A stretch of DNA of 64,000 nt, taken from NCBI RefSeq assembly GCF_003610495.1, contig NZ_RAPK01000007.1:558001-622000 (forward strand), in the 5' to 3' direction. Position numbers and translations under genes: made by a program. Within the stretch, counting starts at the first letter, position 1. Each line of letters starts with the position of its first letter. The notes beneath the pieces are model-generated. The model did no database searches. It had not been told where the DNA came from and saw nothing but the letters and a program-made list of their open reading frames with translations. Source of the DNA: Sinobaca qinghaiensis (GTDB lineage Bacteria > Bacillota > Bacilli > Bacillales > Marinococcaceae). This document shows, piece by piece, positions 17,118-27,021 of this stretch.

Positions 17118-19475
17118 TTATTTTAGTTCCGCAACTGTATTTCCTATACCGCCTTCATTCATTCCCCCGTCACGGGTGCTTTTTACACTGGGATGTTTTT
17201 TCAGGTACTCTTTCACTCCCTTGCGCAGCGCTCCTGTTCCTTTTCCATGAATAATATGAACCTGCCCATATCCTGCGAGAACGGCTTCGTCCAAATATTT
17301 CTCCACCTGACGCAGGGCATCTTCATAGCGCTGCCCGCGCAGGTCAAGCTCGGGCTTTACCGGGGCACTGGTCGTCACGGAGCGGACATTGCGAAGAGGA
17401 GTTTTTTCTTTAGAACTGCTCAATTTCTCCATGTTGCTTTTATTAACCGTCATTTTCATAATGCCCAGCTGAACCTGGAATTCATTTTCATTCAGCTGTT
17501 CCAGCACCTGGCCTTTCTGTCCGAAACTTAATACCTTTACTTCATCTCCGGACTTAATCGTATCGGTTTTTTCAGCCTGCCTTTTTATTTGCTTCATGCG
17601 TTTTGTAGGAGCCGGCTGTGCTTTATCCATGCGCGACTTGGCATCAATTAGCTGATGTTCTTTTACATTATGGCCTTGTTTCTCAAGCTCTCTTAACTCA
17701 CGGATAATTTCATCTGCCTGTTTTTTTGAAGCAGAGAGTTCGCTTTCTGCCTCATCGCGCGCTTTTTGGAAGATAGTTTCTTTTTCTTCTTCCACCCGCT
17801 GGACTTTTTCAGCTAATTCCTTCTGCAGCGATTCGGCTTCTTTTCGAAGCGCGGTCGCCTGCTTTTCCTGTTCTTCTACAGACAGCTGCCTATCCTGAAG
17901 GGATGCTATCATCTGCTCCATCTGCCTGCTGTCTGTACTCACTTCCGCTTCGGCTGCCGTAATAATGTCATCACTCAGACCCAGGCGTTTGGATATGGCA
18001 AAAGCATTACTGCGCCCCGGTACACCAATCAGCAGACGGTAGGTCGGCCGGAGCGTGTTTACGTCAAATTCCACGCTCGCGTTCATAACCCCTTCCCGAT
18101 TGTAGGCATACCCTTTCAGCTCACTGTAATGGGTAGTGGCAATGAGGGAAGCGCCTTTATTATAAACGTAATCGAGAATCGAAACAGCCAGAGCCGCACC
18201 TTCCGTAGGATCGGTGCCGGCACCGATTTCGTCAAATAATACCAGACTGTGGTGATCAATTTTTCCAAGAATATCTACAATGTTGGTCATGTGGGATGAA
18301 AAAGTACTCAGGTTTTGTTCAATGGACTGTTCATCCCCTATATCCGCGTAAATAGACTCAAATACAGCAGCTTCCGAATTTTCCTCTACTGGAAGAAACA
18401 GACCGGACTGCGCCATCAGCGTCAGCAGCCCCGCTGTTTTCAGCGTGACCGTTTTACCGCCAGTGTTGGGTCCGGTTATAACAAGAGAGGAGAAATCTCC
18501 ACCAAGTTCCACCGTAATTGGTACAACTTCCTCTGCGTCAATAAGCGGATGTCTCGCTTTTTTGAATTGAAAATGGCCCGTGCTGTTTACCTTCGGCTGC
18601 GTCGCTTTTAAGTCATGGGCGTAATACCCTTTGGCAAAAATAAAATCGACATAGCCGAGCGTCCGGGTGTTTTCCAGCAGTTCTTCTCCATTTTCCTGGA
18701 TTTCAGCGGATAGCTCCCGGAGTATTTTTTCAATTTCAATCTTTTCTTTGCCACGGGCTTCCCGAAGCATATTGTTCATCGTAACGACAGACTGCGGTTC
18801 AATAAACAAAGTCGCTCCGGAGGCCGATTGATCATGGATAATCCCGCCGAATGATCCGCGGTACTCCTGTTTGACGGGAATTACATACCGGTCATTCCGT
18901 ATAGTAATAATCGAATCAGATAGCTTTTTCTGCTGATCCTGCGATTTAGTCAGCTGGTCAAGCTTGGAACGGATGGACGCCTGCTGGCCCCGGATCTGCT
19001 GTCGTATGCTGCGCAGAGCGGGAGTGGCACTGTCCATTACCTCTCCATTATCATCCACCGATTGTTTAATAGACCGTTCTACATCTGTCAGGACCGTAAT
19101 CGCTCCCGTGATTTCATCGAGACCGGGCAGTTCAATGCCGTCCTCTGTCATTTTATCGATAAAGGATTTGACTCTTCTTGCAGCATAAATAGTATCCGCT
19201 ATTTCAAGAAGCTCCCATGCGTTCAATACGCCGCCGATCTGCGCTCGTTTGATATGGGCAAATACATCTTTAATGCCGCCGAGAGGGGCCTGTCCTTTTA
19301 AGCGTACAACACGGTGTGTCTCCTCCGTAATGGTCATGGCATGCTTTATGTCGTCCACCGATGTCAACGGCTTCATTTGATCAATTTCAGCTCTTCCTAA
19401 TGAAGATCCAGCATGTTTTTTCAGCTGATCTTTCATCTTGTTGTATTCGAGCACCCGAAGGACTCTATCGTTCAT
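17118..19475 (-). CDS. mutS2: MutS2 / RqcU ribosome-collision ATPase
   Basis: A MutS-like ATPase without the mismatch-recognition domain; recent work in Bacillus assigns MutS2 to splitting collided ribosomes, earlier work to suppressing recombination. The 785-residue protein has a core/lever region, the ATPase Walker A GPNTGGKTVTLK and Walker B LVLFDEIGAGTDPTEG, a long coiled coil (about residues 510-640), a KOW-like segment, and a C-terminal Smr domain with LDLRGQRYEDAL and HGKGTGALRKGV. I favour ATG 19475 over the ATG six bases earlier, because the latter directly abuts the AAGGAAG ribosome binding site. Confidence 0.95.
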   Translation of the reverse strand: MNDRVLRVLEYNKMKDQLKKHAGSSLGRAEIDQMKPLTSVDDIKHAMTITEETHRVVRLKGQAPLGGIKDVFAHIKRAQIGGVLNAWELLEIADTIYAARRVKSFIDKMTEDGIELPGLDEITGAITVLTDVERSIKQSVDDNGEVMDSATPALRSIRQQIRGQQASIRSKLDQLTKSQDQQKKLSDSIITIRNDRYVIPVKQEYRGSFGGIIHDQSASGATLFIEPQSVVTMNNMLREARGKEKIEIEKILRELSAEIQENGEELLENTRTLGYVDFIFAKGYYAHDLKATQPKVNSTGHFQFKKARHPLIDAEEVVPITVELGGDFSSLVITGPNTGGKTVTLKTAGLLTLMAQSGLFLPVEENSEAAVFESIYADIGDEQSIEQNLSTFSSHMTNIVDILGKIDHHSLVLFDEIGAGTDPTEGAALAVSILDYVYNKGASLIATTHYSELKGYAYNREGVMNASVEFDVNTLRPTYRLLIGVPGRSNAFAISKRLGLSDDIITAAEAEVSTDSRQMEQMIASLQDRQLSVEEQEKQATALRKEAESLQKELAEKVQRVEEEKETIFQKARDEAESELSASKKQADEIIRELRELEKQGHNVKEHQLIDAKSRMDKAQPAPTKRMKQIKRQAEKTDTIKSGDEVKVLSFGQKGQVLEQLNENEFQVQLGIMKMTVNKSNMEKLSSSKEKTPLRNVRSVTTSAPVKPELDLRGQRYEDALRQVEKYLDEAVLAGYGQVHIIHGKGTGALRKGVKEYLKKHPSVKSTRDGGMNEGGIGNTVAELK

Positions 19476-19490
19476 TGTCATCTTCCTTTC

Positions 19491-21224
19491 TTATTGAAGC
19501 CGGCGTTTTTCTTTTTTCTCCCGCAGGTAGTCCGTTAATTCCGCCGCTGTTAATGTATTGAGTACCTGTCCCGGACGGAGCATGGCTTTTCTGGCGATGC
19601 CGGTGCCTATTTCCATATCGTCCATCATCTCCGGATTGTGGGCATCTGTATTAACTGCCAGCGCCACTCCTGCTTCTGCCGCTTTTTTCAGCCATTCTGC
19701 CGATAGATCAAGCCGGTTCGGGTTGGCATTCAGTTCCAGTGCCGTACCCGTTTCCGCTGCACGTTTAATCAGCTTAGGCAGGTCTGCATCATACCCGGGC
19801 CTTCTTCCTATTAAACGGCCCGTAGGATGGGCAATCAGGTCCACGTGTGGAGAAGTAAGCGCAGATTCAAACCGTTCCATAATGACAGACCTTTCCTGGG
19901 AAAACGAAGAATGAATAGAGGCAATTACTATATCCAGCTGTTCCAGAACAGTGTCCTCGATATCAAGAATGCCGTCTGGACGAATATCCATTTCAATACC
20001 GGCAAATATTTGCAGATCTGTATATTTTTCATTCACTGTTTTTATTTCTTCAATCTGTCTGAGAATACGATCTTCATCCAGACCGTGGGCTACTCTTAAA
20101 AACTTGGAATGATCGGTAATAGCTATCCATTCATAGCCTCTTTTTCTCGCTTCCTCTGCCATTTCCTCCACAGACTGGGCGCCGTCACTCCAGGTTGTAT
20201 GCATATGCATGTCTCCCCGGATAAGGGGGAGCGTGAGGTCTTCACGGGGATTGCTGTAAACGTCCAGCTCATCTTTGCCGGCTCTTGCTTCAGGCGGGAT
20301 GTACTGCATCCCATAATATCCGAAAAAAGCTGCTTCGTCTGTAAACGTTTGGACGTCTCCGCTTTCCACGTTTTCGATTCCATATTCGCTGATCCGTTCC
20401 CCGTTTGATTTTGCGAGCTGCCTCATCTTCACGTTGTGATCTTTCGAACCGGTAAAATGATGAAGGGTCGTCGCAAAGGCCTCGTCTTCAATCATCCGCA
20501 CGTCTACCTGTACCGGATATTCTTCTCCTTCCAGCTCCAGGGACAGCTTTGTATCTCCATCCGCGATAACGCTGGAAATACCGGAGAACGCTTTTATCTG
20601 TTCTTTCACACGCGCAGGATTATCCGTTGAGATGATATAATCCATATCTTTAACGGTTTCTTCCAGTCTTCTTAAGCTGCCGGCACGGGCGTAGCGGTGC
20701 ATACCTTCTACAGCGGCAAGCTTTTCTTCAAAGGAATCCGCCATTTTCAGCATAAGCGGAATGGGAAGTCTTTCCGGCCTGCTTCCCATTTCTTCTAAAG
20801 CTTTCATTATTTTCTCTTCTGACTTGGCAGCAAATCCGGCAAGTTCACGGATCTGATTTTCCTCACAGGCTTTTTTCAGGTCGGCTGCATTAGTAATTCC
20901 TAATTCCTGATAAAGCTTTCCTATTTTCTTCCCGCCCAGTCCGGGAAGACGTAATAACGGCAGCAGCCCTTCCGGTATTTCTTTTTTCAGCGTCTGGAGG
21001 AGCTCGGAATCACCATGTTCTTTTACTTCATTTATTAAACCGGCTGTTCCTTTGCCGATGCCGGAGAGCTTCGCCACATCCTCGATATCATTAATGGAGC
21101 GTTCATCGTTTTCAAGCGCCTGGGCCGCTTTCCGATAAGCAGAAATTTTAAATGTATTTTCACCCTTTATTTCCATATATACAGCAATACGTTCTAAATG
21201 ATTGATAATTTCTTTTTTATTCAT
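19491..21224 (-). CDS. polX: DNA polymerase/3'-5' exonuclease PolX
   Basis: A family X repair polymerase of 577 residues. The N-terminal helix-hairpin-helix and polymerase core include LSGIGKGTAGLI and GSLRRLEETVKDMDYIISTD, where the acidic pair binds metal, with a third acid in VDVRM. The C-terminal PHP domain, with RGDMHMHTTWSDGA, ITDHSK, AGIEMDI and LNANPNRLD, supplies 3'-5' exonuclease and AP endonuclease activity. It starts at ATG 21224 with GGAGG and precedes mutS2 by 15 bp. Confidence 0.96.
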   Translation of the reverse strand: MNKKEIINHLERIAVYMEIKGENTFKISAYRKAAQALENDERSINDIEDVAKLSGIGKGTAGLINEVKEHGDSELLQTLKKEIPEGLLPLLRLPGLGGKKIGKLYQELGITNAADLKKACEENQIRELAGFAAKSEEKIMKALEEMGSRPERLPIPLMLKMADSFEEKLAAVEGMHRYARAGSLRRLEETVKDMDYIISTDNPARVKEQIKAFSGISSVIADGDTKLSLELEGEEYPVQVDVRMIEDEAFATTLHHFTGSKDHNVKMRQLAKSNGERISEYGIENVESGDVQTFTDEAAFFGYYGMQYIPPEARAGKDELDVYSNPREDLTLPLIRGDMHMHTTWSDGAQSVEEMAEEARKRGYEWIAITDHSKFLRVAHGLDEDRILRQIEEIKTVNEKYTDLQIFAGIEMDIRPDGILDIEDTVLEQLDIVIASIHSSFSQERSVIMERFESALTSPHVDLIAHPTGRLIGRRPGYDADLPKLIKRAAETGTALELNANPNRLDLSAEWLKKAAEAGVALAVNTDAHNPEMMDDMEIGTGIARKAMLRPGQVLNTLTAAELTDYLREKKEKRRLQ

Positions 21225-21245
21225 TGTTTTCCTCCATTAAAAGTA

Positions 21246-21275
21246 GAAAAAACTTCTCTTGAAGAGAAGCTTTTT
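21246..21275 (-). terminator. Terminator between cvpA and polX
   Basis: AACTTCTCTT pairs with AGAGAAGCTT across a two-base loop, followed on the minus strand by six T residues. It may terminate only partly, as polX has no strong promoter of its own in the remaining space. Confidence 0.75.
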
Positions 21276-21311
21276 CATTTATTAACGACAAGCCTTTCGG
21301 CATATGCTCTT

Positions 21312-21860
21312 TTAGAGACCCTGCACTCCCAGGTTTTGAAGCCACTGGGATAAATAAGGCGTATCATAAATCATATACTGAGCCATGCCTGACTGTGCTA
21401 TGGCCTGTTGAATTGGTTCTACCGGCACGAGCGAAAAAGCGACAAGGAGTATAAACAGCACTACATACGTCTCTACTATTCCCAGCAGTCCGCCCAGCCA
21501 TTTGTTAAGCATACTCACAAGAGGAATACCCGATATAACGTTAAAAATAGAACCAAGCATCTGCATGATTATTTTGGCCACAATAAACAGCGCTATAAAA
21601 GCAATGGCTGAATAGAAAAACGTCTGCATGTCAAAAGTCGCTGATAAAAACTGCACGTTCTGGCTTCCGGAATCCTGCAGAAATCCGGGATACGGTATCC
21701 ACTGCCTGAGCCAGGCGGCCGTGTCTTCATAGAAATAAAAAGCAATGACTAAAGCGAGAAGAAAACTCACCAAAGAAACAAACTGCAGGATAAATCCTTT
21801 TCTTAATCCGGAAAAAAAGCTGCCGATTAGAAAAAGAAGAATCAGTATATTTATAAGCAT
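21312..21860 (-). CDS. cvpA: CvpA family membrane protein
   Basis: A 182-residue protein with four predicted transmembrane helices, homologous to CvpA (colicin V production) and B. subtilis YshB. Its molecular role is not established. Hydrophobic segments begin at about residues 2, 28, 80 and 110, and VSMLNKWLGGLLGIVETYVVL is typical of the family. It starts 3 bp after the zapA stop, so the two are co-transcribed. Confidence 0.88.
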   Translation of the reverse strand: MLINILILLFLIGSFFSGLRKGFILQFVSLVSFLLALVIAFYFYEDTAAWLRQWIPYPGFLQDSGSQNVQFLSATFDMQTFFYSAIAFIALFIVAKIIMQMLGSIFNVISGIPLVSMLNKWLGGLLGIVETYVVLFILLVAFSLVPVEPIQQAIAQSGMAQYMIYDTPYLSQWLQNLGVQGL

Positions 21861-21863
21861 GTG

Positions 21864-22130
21864 TTATCTGTCCTCATTTTCTTCTTGGATAGTCTGCTCG
21901 TTTTTGTACTCGTCTTTCATTTTTAAATTCTCATCCACCAGATTGACTGCTGTTAATACGGCCAGTCTGGTCGTATTCAAATACGGATTCAAAGATTTAT
22001 GTTCTTTCATTTTTTCTGTCAGGGCTTTCGCTACTTTTCTTACATGTTCGGGTGGATCATCTCCAACAATTGTGTACTGCTGTCCATATATCGTTACGGT
22101 CGTTTTGTATTTATCTTTTTCCTCAGCCAT
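21864..22130 (-). CDS. zapA: Cell division protein ZapA
   Basis: A small cytosolic protein that bundles FtsZ filaments. The core KTTVTIYGQQYTIVGDD followed by NPYLNTTRLAVLTAVNLVDE matches Bacillus ZapA, and a C-terminal helix would form the coiled coil. I chose ATG 22130 (88 residues, starting MAEEKDKYK), which has AGGGGG at good spacing; two upstream ATGs are too close to that site or lack one. In B. subtilis rnhC sits between pheT and zapA; here it does not. Confidence 0.9.
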   Translation of the reverse strand: MAEEKDKYKTTVTIYGQQYTIVGDDPPEHVRKVAKALTEKMKEHKSLNPYLNTTRLAVLTAVNLVDENLKMKDEYKNEQTIQEENEDR

Positions 22131-22156
22131 CGTCATGCCCCCTGATCTAAGCAAAT

Positions 22157-22185
22157 CCTATACTTAATCATAACAGAATCGCCAA
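22157..22185 (-). promoter_or_regulatory. Probable promoter of the zapA operon
   Basis: On the minus strand TTGGCG and TATAGG are separated by 17 bp, 27 bp before zapA. Both hexamers are imperfect. Confidence 0.4.
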
Positions 22186-22261
22186 CCAATGAAAAATGTT
22201 TCCCACCTTTCTGCCGGGGCCTGATATTCCAGCACAGCAGTGCAGTTATGCACTGCCTGTT

Positions 22262-22295
22262 AAAAACCGGCCCTTCCTGTATACGGAAGAGCCGG
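22262..22295 (-). terminator. Terminator of pheST
   Basis: An 11-bp stem with one mismatch (22285-22295 with 22267-22277) lies 12 bp after the pheT stop. On the minus strand it is followed by five T residues. Confidence 0.88.
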
Positions 22296-22307
22296 CCCGG
22301 GCGTTTC

Positions 22308-24731
22308 TTATTGTTTTCTTAAATTGGCATGAAATGTTTTTTCTACATGATGGAGTACATTTTGATGGGCCTGCTGCATTTCTTCCTCAGCCAAGGTGCG
22401 GTCCGGATCAAAATAGATGAGTGAAAATGCCAGAGATTTTTTCCCTGCTTCCATATGTTCCCCGTCATATACGTCAAATAGGGAAACATGTTTTAACAGG
22501 GGACTTCCTGTTTCTTCAATCGCTTTCTGCACCGCTCCTGCCTCTACTTCCGTATCTACTACAAGAGCAATGTCCCTTGTAATGGAAGGAAAGCGGGGGA
22601 TCGGGGTATAGGCGACCGGCTCTTCTTTTGAAGCAATCAACTTTCCCAAGTGCAGTTCAAATACGTACGTTTCTTTTATATCCCATTCTTTCTGCACTAA
22701 TGGATGAATCTGGCCGACGTAGCCTATGAACGTACCCTGCGCATAAATATCTGCACTCCGTCCCGGATGCATATCCTTCATTGAGGTTCTTTCAAAACGT
22801 ACATCCTGTCCCCAGCCAAGTTTTACAAGCAGGTTTTCAACAATTCCTTTGACCGTGAAAAAGCTGGTTTCCTGTCTGGCTGTTCTCCAGCCCGCCTCAC
22901 TCCATTTACCAGTGACGGCGCCGGCAGCATATTCAAATTCCTCCGGCTGGCCTGTGAGTGTCTCTTCAGTGCTTCGGAACACTGAACCTACTTCAAAAAC
23001 AGCCGTATCTGCATTTTGGCGGTTTTGATTGTATTGAATAACATCAAGCAGATGAGGAACCAGGCTCGACCGCATGGTGCTTCTTTCTTCGCTCATCGGC
23101 ATCGTGACTTTGATCGGATACCCCGGACCTCCGGATAAAAACCTTTCAATCATCCGCGGAGATGTTAAGGAATACGTGACCGCTTCATTTAATCCCGCAC
23201 TTTCCAGAAAACGGCGCACCTTTCGTTTTTGCTTTTGGGCTTTTGTAAGAGACCCCGGGGTTAAAGCTCCCGCGGGCAGGGTAGATGGAATTTCATCATA
23301 CCCATACAGCCGTGCTACTTCTTCTGCGAGATCCGCTTCGATAAAAATATCCCATCTTCTTGATGGTATTTCCACATCAAAAGTTCCGTCTGCTTCTTTA
23401 TAAGGAAAGCCCAGCCGGTCAAAGACCGCTGCAATTTCTTCCGTGTTCAGGGGAAGGCCGAGCATAGTATGAAGCTTTTCTGTCCTCGTCTGAACAATCC
23501 TCGGAGAACGGTCTCTGGAATCATGAACTGACCCGCTTTTCTGGACTTCTCCACCGGCCAGTTCCACAAGTAAGGCTGCCGCTCTGTCAGCTGCTTCGTC
23601 TGCCCGTAAATGATCAATTCCTTTTTCAAAACGAACGCTGGATTCACTGCGCAGTCCCATATCTTTTGATGCTTTTCTGACTAATGCCGGATCAAACACC
23701 GCTGTTTCCAAAAGAATCGTTGTAGTATCCTCCTGCACTTCTGAAAAGCTTCCCCCCATGACGCCGGCCAGGGCTGTCGGCTCTGTACCGTTTGTAATAA
23801 CGAGGTATTCGGGTGAAAGTTCACGTTCTGTTTCATCGAGCGTTACCATTTTCTCATTCATTTCCGCACGACGCACGACGATTTCCCTGGAGCCGAAACG
23901 ATCCAGATCAAATGCGTGCAGCGGCTGTCCGTACTCAATCAAAATATAATTTGTAATATCCACCGCATTATTGATCGGACGAATGCCGGCAGCAATTAAA
24001 CGGTTCTGCATCCATACGGGAGAAGGTTTAATTTTAATATTGCTGATGACCCTGGCGTTATAATAAGGAGCATCCTTTTCGTTTTCAACGCTGACGCTGA
24101 CGGGTAACTCTGTTTTTTCTCCATGCTCTTCTACCTGGGTATTCGGGTGCGTTACTTTTCTGTCTAAAAGAGAAGCAACCTCATACGCCGTTCCAAGCAT
24201 GCTCAGGCAGTCAGCCCTGTTCGGTGTAAGATCAAGCTCCAACACCGTGTCATGAAGCTGCAGAGCTTCTACTGCACTACTTCCGGTTTCTACTCCGTCT
24301 GGAAAAATGTAAATGCCATCTGTAAATTCTTTGGCTACCAGTTTCTGCTCGATGCCAAGCTCCTGCAGGGAGCAGATCATTCCTTCTGAAGCGACTCCCC
24401 GAAGCTCTGTAGAAGAAATCGATACATTACCTGGCAGAACAGCGCCGGGCAGCGCTACAGCCACTTTCGTGCCCGCTGCTACGTTAGCAGCTCCGCAGAC
24501 AATCTGGTTTTCGCCTGAACCGGTGTTTACCTGGCAGACGTTGAGCTTATCAGCTTCCGGATGCTTTTCTACAGAGAGTATTTCGCCTACGACAACCGAT
24601 TCAATAGGCTCGGTTCTTTTATAAACAGCGTCTACTTCAATCCCTCCGCGGGTAAGACGCTCTGCTGTTTCTTCCGGGGTAACATCCCGTACGTCTACAT
24701 ATTCATTCAGCCATTCATATGAAACTAACAT
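22308..24731 (-). CDS. pheT: Phenylalanyl-tRNA synthetase beta subunit
   Basis: The 807-residue beta chain of the alpha2-beta2 enzyme charging tRNA-Phe. The N-terminus has a tRNA-binding EMAP-like domain (VVGEILSVEKHPEADKLNVC). Next come the B3/B4 editing domain (ARVISNIKIKPSPVWMQNRL), B5, the synthetase-like core (LTPGSLTKAQKQKRKVRRFL) and a C-terminal FDX-ACB anticodon domain ending in the DPDRTLAEEEM region. It follows pheS by 11 bp and shares its T-box leader. Confidence 0.98.
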   Translation of the reverse strand: MLVSYEWLNEYVDVRDVTPEETAERLTRGGIEVDAVYKRTEPIESVVVGEILSVEKHPEADKLNVCQVNTGSGENQIVCGAANVAAGTKVAVALPGAVLPGNVSISSTELRGVASEGMICSLQELGIEQKLVAKEFTDGIYIFPDGVETGSSAVEALQLHDTVLELDLTPNRADCLSMLGTAYEVASLLDRKVTHPNTQVEEHGEKTELPVSVSVENEKDAPYYNARVISNIKIKPSPVWMQNRLIAAGIRPINNAVDITNYILIEYGQPLHAFDLDRFGSREIVVRRAEMNEKMVTLDETERELSPEYLVITNGTEPTALAGVMGGSFSEVQEDTTTILLETAVFDPALVRKASKDMGLRSESSVRFEKGIDHLRADEAADRAAALLVELAGGEVQKSGSVHDSRDRSPRIVQTRTEKLHTMLGLPLNTEEIAAVFDRLGFPYKEADGTFDVEIPSRRWDIFIEADLAEEVARLYGYDEIPSTLPAGALTPGSLTKAQKQKRKVRRFLESAGLNEAVTYSLTSPRMIERFLSGGPGYPIKVTMPMSEERSTMRSSLVPHLLDVIQYNQNRQNADTAVFEVGSVFRSTEETLTGQPEEFEYAAGAVTGKWSEAGWRTARQETSFFTVKGIVENLLVKLGWGQDVRFERTSMKDMHPGRSADIYAQGTFIGYVGQIHPLVQKEWDIKETYVFELHLGKLIASKEEPVAYTPIPRFPSITRDIALVVDTEVEAGAVQKAIEETGSPLLKHVSLFDVYDGEHMEAGKKSLAFSLIYFDPDRTLAEEEMQQAHQNVLHHVEKTFHANLRKQ

Positions 24732-24742
24732 CTAATCCCTCC

Positions 24743-25777
24743 TTATATCTGCTTCCATTGATTTAAAAAACGCATGTCATTTGTATAAAAATGACGAATA
24801 TCATCAATACCGTACTTCAAAAGGGCAAAACGTTCTACACCCATTCCAAAAGCAAATCCGCTGTACTCCTCAGGATCAAATCCGCTCATTTCAAGTACCT
24901 TTGGATGCACCATTCCGGCACCAAGCACTTCAATCCACCCGCTCTGTTTACACATACGGCAGCCGCTTCCACCACAGATACCGCACGTTACATCGACTTC
25001 TACAGAGGGTTCAGTAAAAGGAAAAAAGCTCGGGCGCAGGCGGATGGTCCGCTCTTCGCCAAAATATTTCTTCACAAATGCCTCCAGGATTCCTTTCAGG
25101 TCACTCATGCGGATATTCTTATCCACGTACAGTCCCTCGATCTGCATGAACTGATGGGAGTGGGTCGCGTCGTCATCATCGCGGCGGTACACTTTACCAG
25201 GGCAGATGATTTTGACCGGGCCGCGTCCCTCATGCTTTTCCATCGTACGTGCCTGGACCGGCGACGTCTGGGTGCGGAGCAGCAGATCTTCCGTTATGAA
25301 AAAAGAATCCTGCATATCACGTGCCGGATGCTCTTTCGGCAGGTTCAGCGCTTCAAAGTTATAATAATCCGTCTCAATTTCCGGCCCCTCTGTAACGGAA
25401 AAACCAAGGCCGATAAAAATATCTTCAATTTCTTCTACTACTGCCGTCAAAGGATGCCTCGATCCCTGTTTAACCGTATCACCCGGAAGCGTTACGTCAA
25501 TTGTTTCCCCGGCAAGCTGTTTATTTAATTCCTCCGCCTCAAGGGATTGATTTTTTTCGTCCAGTTTTTCCTGGATTTCGCCGCGCACATCATTCGCAGC
25601 CTGGCCGACTTTAGGCCGTTCTTCTGCCGAAAGCTTTCCCATTCCTCTTAATACTTCTGTAATGGGGCCTTTTTTTCCTAAGTATTTCACCCGCACCTTT
25701 TCTACATCTTTTTTATCTGCTGCCTGGTTTAATTCTTCCAGCGCCTCGCTTAAAAGTGCCTGTAATCGTTCAATCAT
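24743..25777 (-). CDS. pheS: Phenylalanyl-tRNA synthetase alpha subunit
   Basis: The catalytic chain that forms phenylalanyl-adenylate and charges tRNA-Phe. The 344 residues begin with a coiled-coil tRNA-contact region (about 1-90). The class II core shows [31 protein letters not shown] (motif 2 region), [12 protein letters not shown] and [18 protein letters not shown] (motif 3). It starts at ATG 25777 with AGGAGG and is preceded by a T-box that reads out uncharged tRNA-Phe. Confidence 0.98.
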   Translation of the reverse strand: MIERLQALLSEALEELNQAADKKDVEKVRVKYLGKKGPITEVLRGMGKLSAEERPKVGQAANDVRGEIQEKLDEKNQSLEAEELNKQLAGETIDVTLPGDTVKQGSRHPLTAVVEEIEDIFIGLGFSVTEGPEIETDYYNFEALNLPKEHPARDMQDSFFITEDLLLRTQTSPVQARTMEKHEGRGPVKIICPGKVYRRDDDDATHSHQFMQIEGLYVDKNIRMSDLKGILEAFVKKYFGEERTIRLRPSFFPFTEPSVEVDVTCGICGGSGCRMCKQSGWIEVLGAGMVHPKVLEMSGFDPEEYSGFAFGMGVERFALLKYGIDDIRHFYTNDMRFLNQWKQI

Positions 25778-25823
25778 TTTATTTCCTCCTGCCGTATAAT
25801 CGCTCTACGCGTGTTTTGGACAA

Positions 25824-26081
25824 ATAAAAAAACCTTCCTCCCGGAAAGGGACGAAAGCTCGCGGTACCACCCTTGTTAATCCTGCCGCTGCCGGCAGGAA
25901 TCACTTATACAGCGTAACGTGCTGCCAAACGGGACACCTTTTGGATTTCTCTACTCCGGCTCCGGCTCTGGACTGAATTCATCCATTATCTGCACATCAG
26001 AATGCTTCCAGTCTAAGGCATTCTTTCCCTGTATGGCGGCTAATGGACTACTTGTTTCCTTCAATGCTTTTTATATGAATA
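25824..26081 (-). promoter_or_regulatory. T-box riboswitch of pheST (Phe specifier UUC)
   Basis: The minus-strand leader contains the antiterminator sequence AGGGTGGTACCGCG (around 25860-25875), followed by a hairpin with a seven-T tract at 25824-25850. Stem I has AGTA on its 5' side, the apical stem AGAATGC/GCATTCT, and GAATTCA on its 3' side, placing the specifier TTC (Phe) at 25977-25975. Uncharged tRNA-Phe should stabilise the antiterminator and switch on pheST. Confidence 0.93.
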
Positions 26082-26087
26082 CAGTAA

Positions 26088-26116
26088 AGTATAGATAATA
26101 ATGCTTTTGTTTGCAA
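26088..26116 (-). promoter_or_regulatory. SigA promoter for the pheST T-box transcript
   Basis: On the minus strand TTGCAA and TATACT are separated by 17 bp, placing the start near 26081, at the base of T-box stem I. Confidence 0.75.
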
Positions 26117-26124
26117 CCGTCCTG

Positions 26125-26889
26125 CTAATTTACTTTGTGCAGATAGTATAAAAGGATGCCGGTTGCTACCGAAACATTCAAGGATTCGGCTTTTCCGTAA
26201 ATCGGCACGTAAATATTCTGGTCTGTTTTTTCCAGCAGTTTTTCATTCACACCGGCCCCTTCGTTGCCTATGATCAGGGCAAATCCCGGCTGCGGCTCAA
26301 TTGCTGTATGCGTTGTTCCCCCCTGAAGAGAAGTACCAAATACCGGAATACTATTATCGCGGCAGCGCTTTATCCAGTCTTCGAGCTCCCCCTGCAGAAC
26401 AGGCACGTGAAAAAATGACCCCTGGGTGGACCGGATCACTTTATCGTTATACACGTCTACCGTGCCTTCACCGAGAATGACGGCTTTGGCTCCCACCGCA
26501 TCGGCGGTTCGGATAATCGTCCCTAGATTCCCGGGATCCTGCACGTTATCGACCAGAACATACATCTCATTCTCTTCCGGTTCAACGGCTTCATCGGGTA
26601 TCATCTGACAGAGCGCAATAATACCGGGCGGCGTCACGGTCTGACTCATATCTTTCATAACAGCCTCTGTAACGATAGTAATAGGAATATTTTTCCTTTT
26701 TTCTTCAGGTGGAAGCAGCTCATCTGCTATCACAAAAATATCTGTAATTAAATTTCCATAAACGAGGGCTTCTTCAACAAGATGCCGGCCTTCTATAACA
26801 AAAAGCTGCTCTTTTTCGCGTTTTTTTCGTTTTGTCAGCTGTTTAATTAATTTAACAGTAGTGTTTTTTGTAGAATCTATTTGTTTCAA
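26125..26889 (-). CDS. ysgA: TrmH-family (SPOUT) RNA 2'-O-methyltransferase, YsgA-like
   Basis: A 254-residue rRNA or tRNA ribose methyltransferase using S-adenosylmethionine through the SPOUT knot. The three family motifs are NNVQDPGNLGTIIRTADAVG near the middle here read as DNVQDPGNLGTIIRTA, IIGNEGAGVNEKLL, and VPIYGKAESLNVSVATGILLY. The start is TTG 26889, with AAGGAG nine bases upstream. The target nucleotide is not known from sequence. It sits between ysdC and pheS as a single gene. Confidence 0.9.
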   Translation of the reverse strand: MKQIDSTKNTTVKLIKQLTKRKKREKEQLFVIEGRHLVEEALVYGNLITDIFVIADELLPPEEKRKNIPITIVTEAVMKDMSQTVTPPGIIALCQMIPDEAVEPEENEMYVLVDNVQDPGNLGTIIRTADAVGAKAVILGEGTVDVYNDKVIRSTQGSFFHVPVLQGELEDWIKRCRDNSIPVFGTSLQGGTTHTAIEPQPGFALIIGNEGAGVNEKLLEKTDQNIYVPIYGKAESLNVSVATGILLYYLHKVN

Positions 26890-26979
26890 CAGGCTGTTCT
26901 CCTTTTGTACCGGCTTCTTTTATTCATCCTCTATCTTACCTTGAATCAGGCGGTTTTTACATAATTATTTATGTTTTAT

Positions 26980-27008
26980 AAAAAAGCCTGCAGGGAATCC
27001 CTGCAGGC
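26980..27008 (-). terminator. Terminator of ysdC
   Basis: An 11-bp perfect stem (GCCTGCAGGGA and its complement, loop of one to two bases) 13 bp after the ysdC stop is followed on the minus strand by six T residues. Confidence 0.9.
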
Positions 27009-27021
27009 CGCTGACAGCTTC

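Noticed and set aside
24791-25528. A 245-codon open frame on the plus strand inside pheS
   Set aside because: It is antisense to the conserved pheS gene, has no ribosome binding site and reads like the complement of PheS codons.
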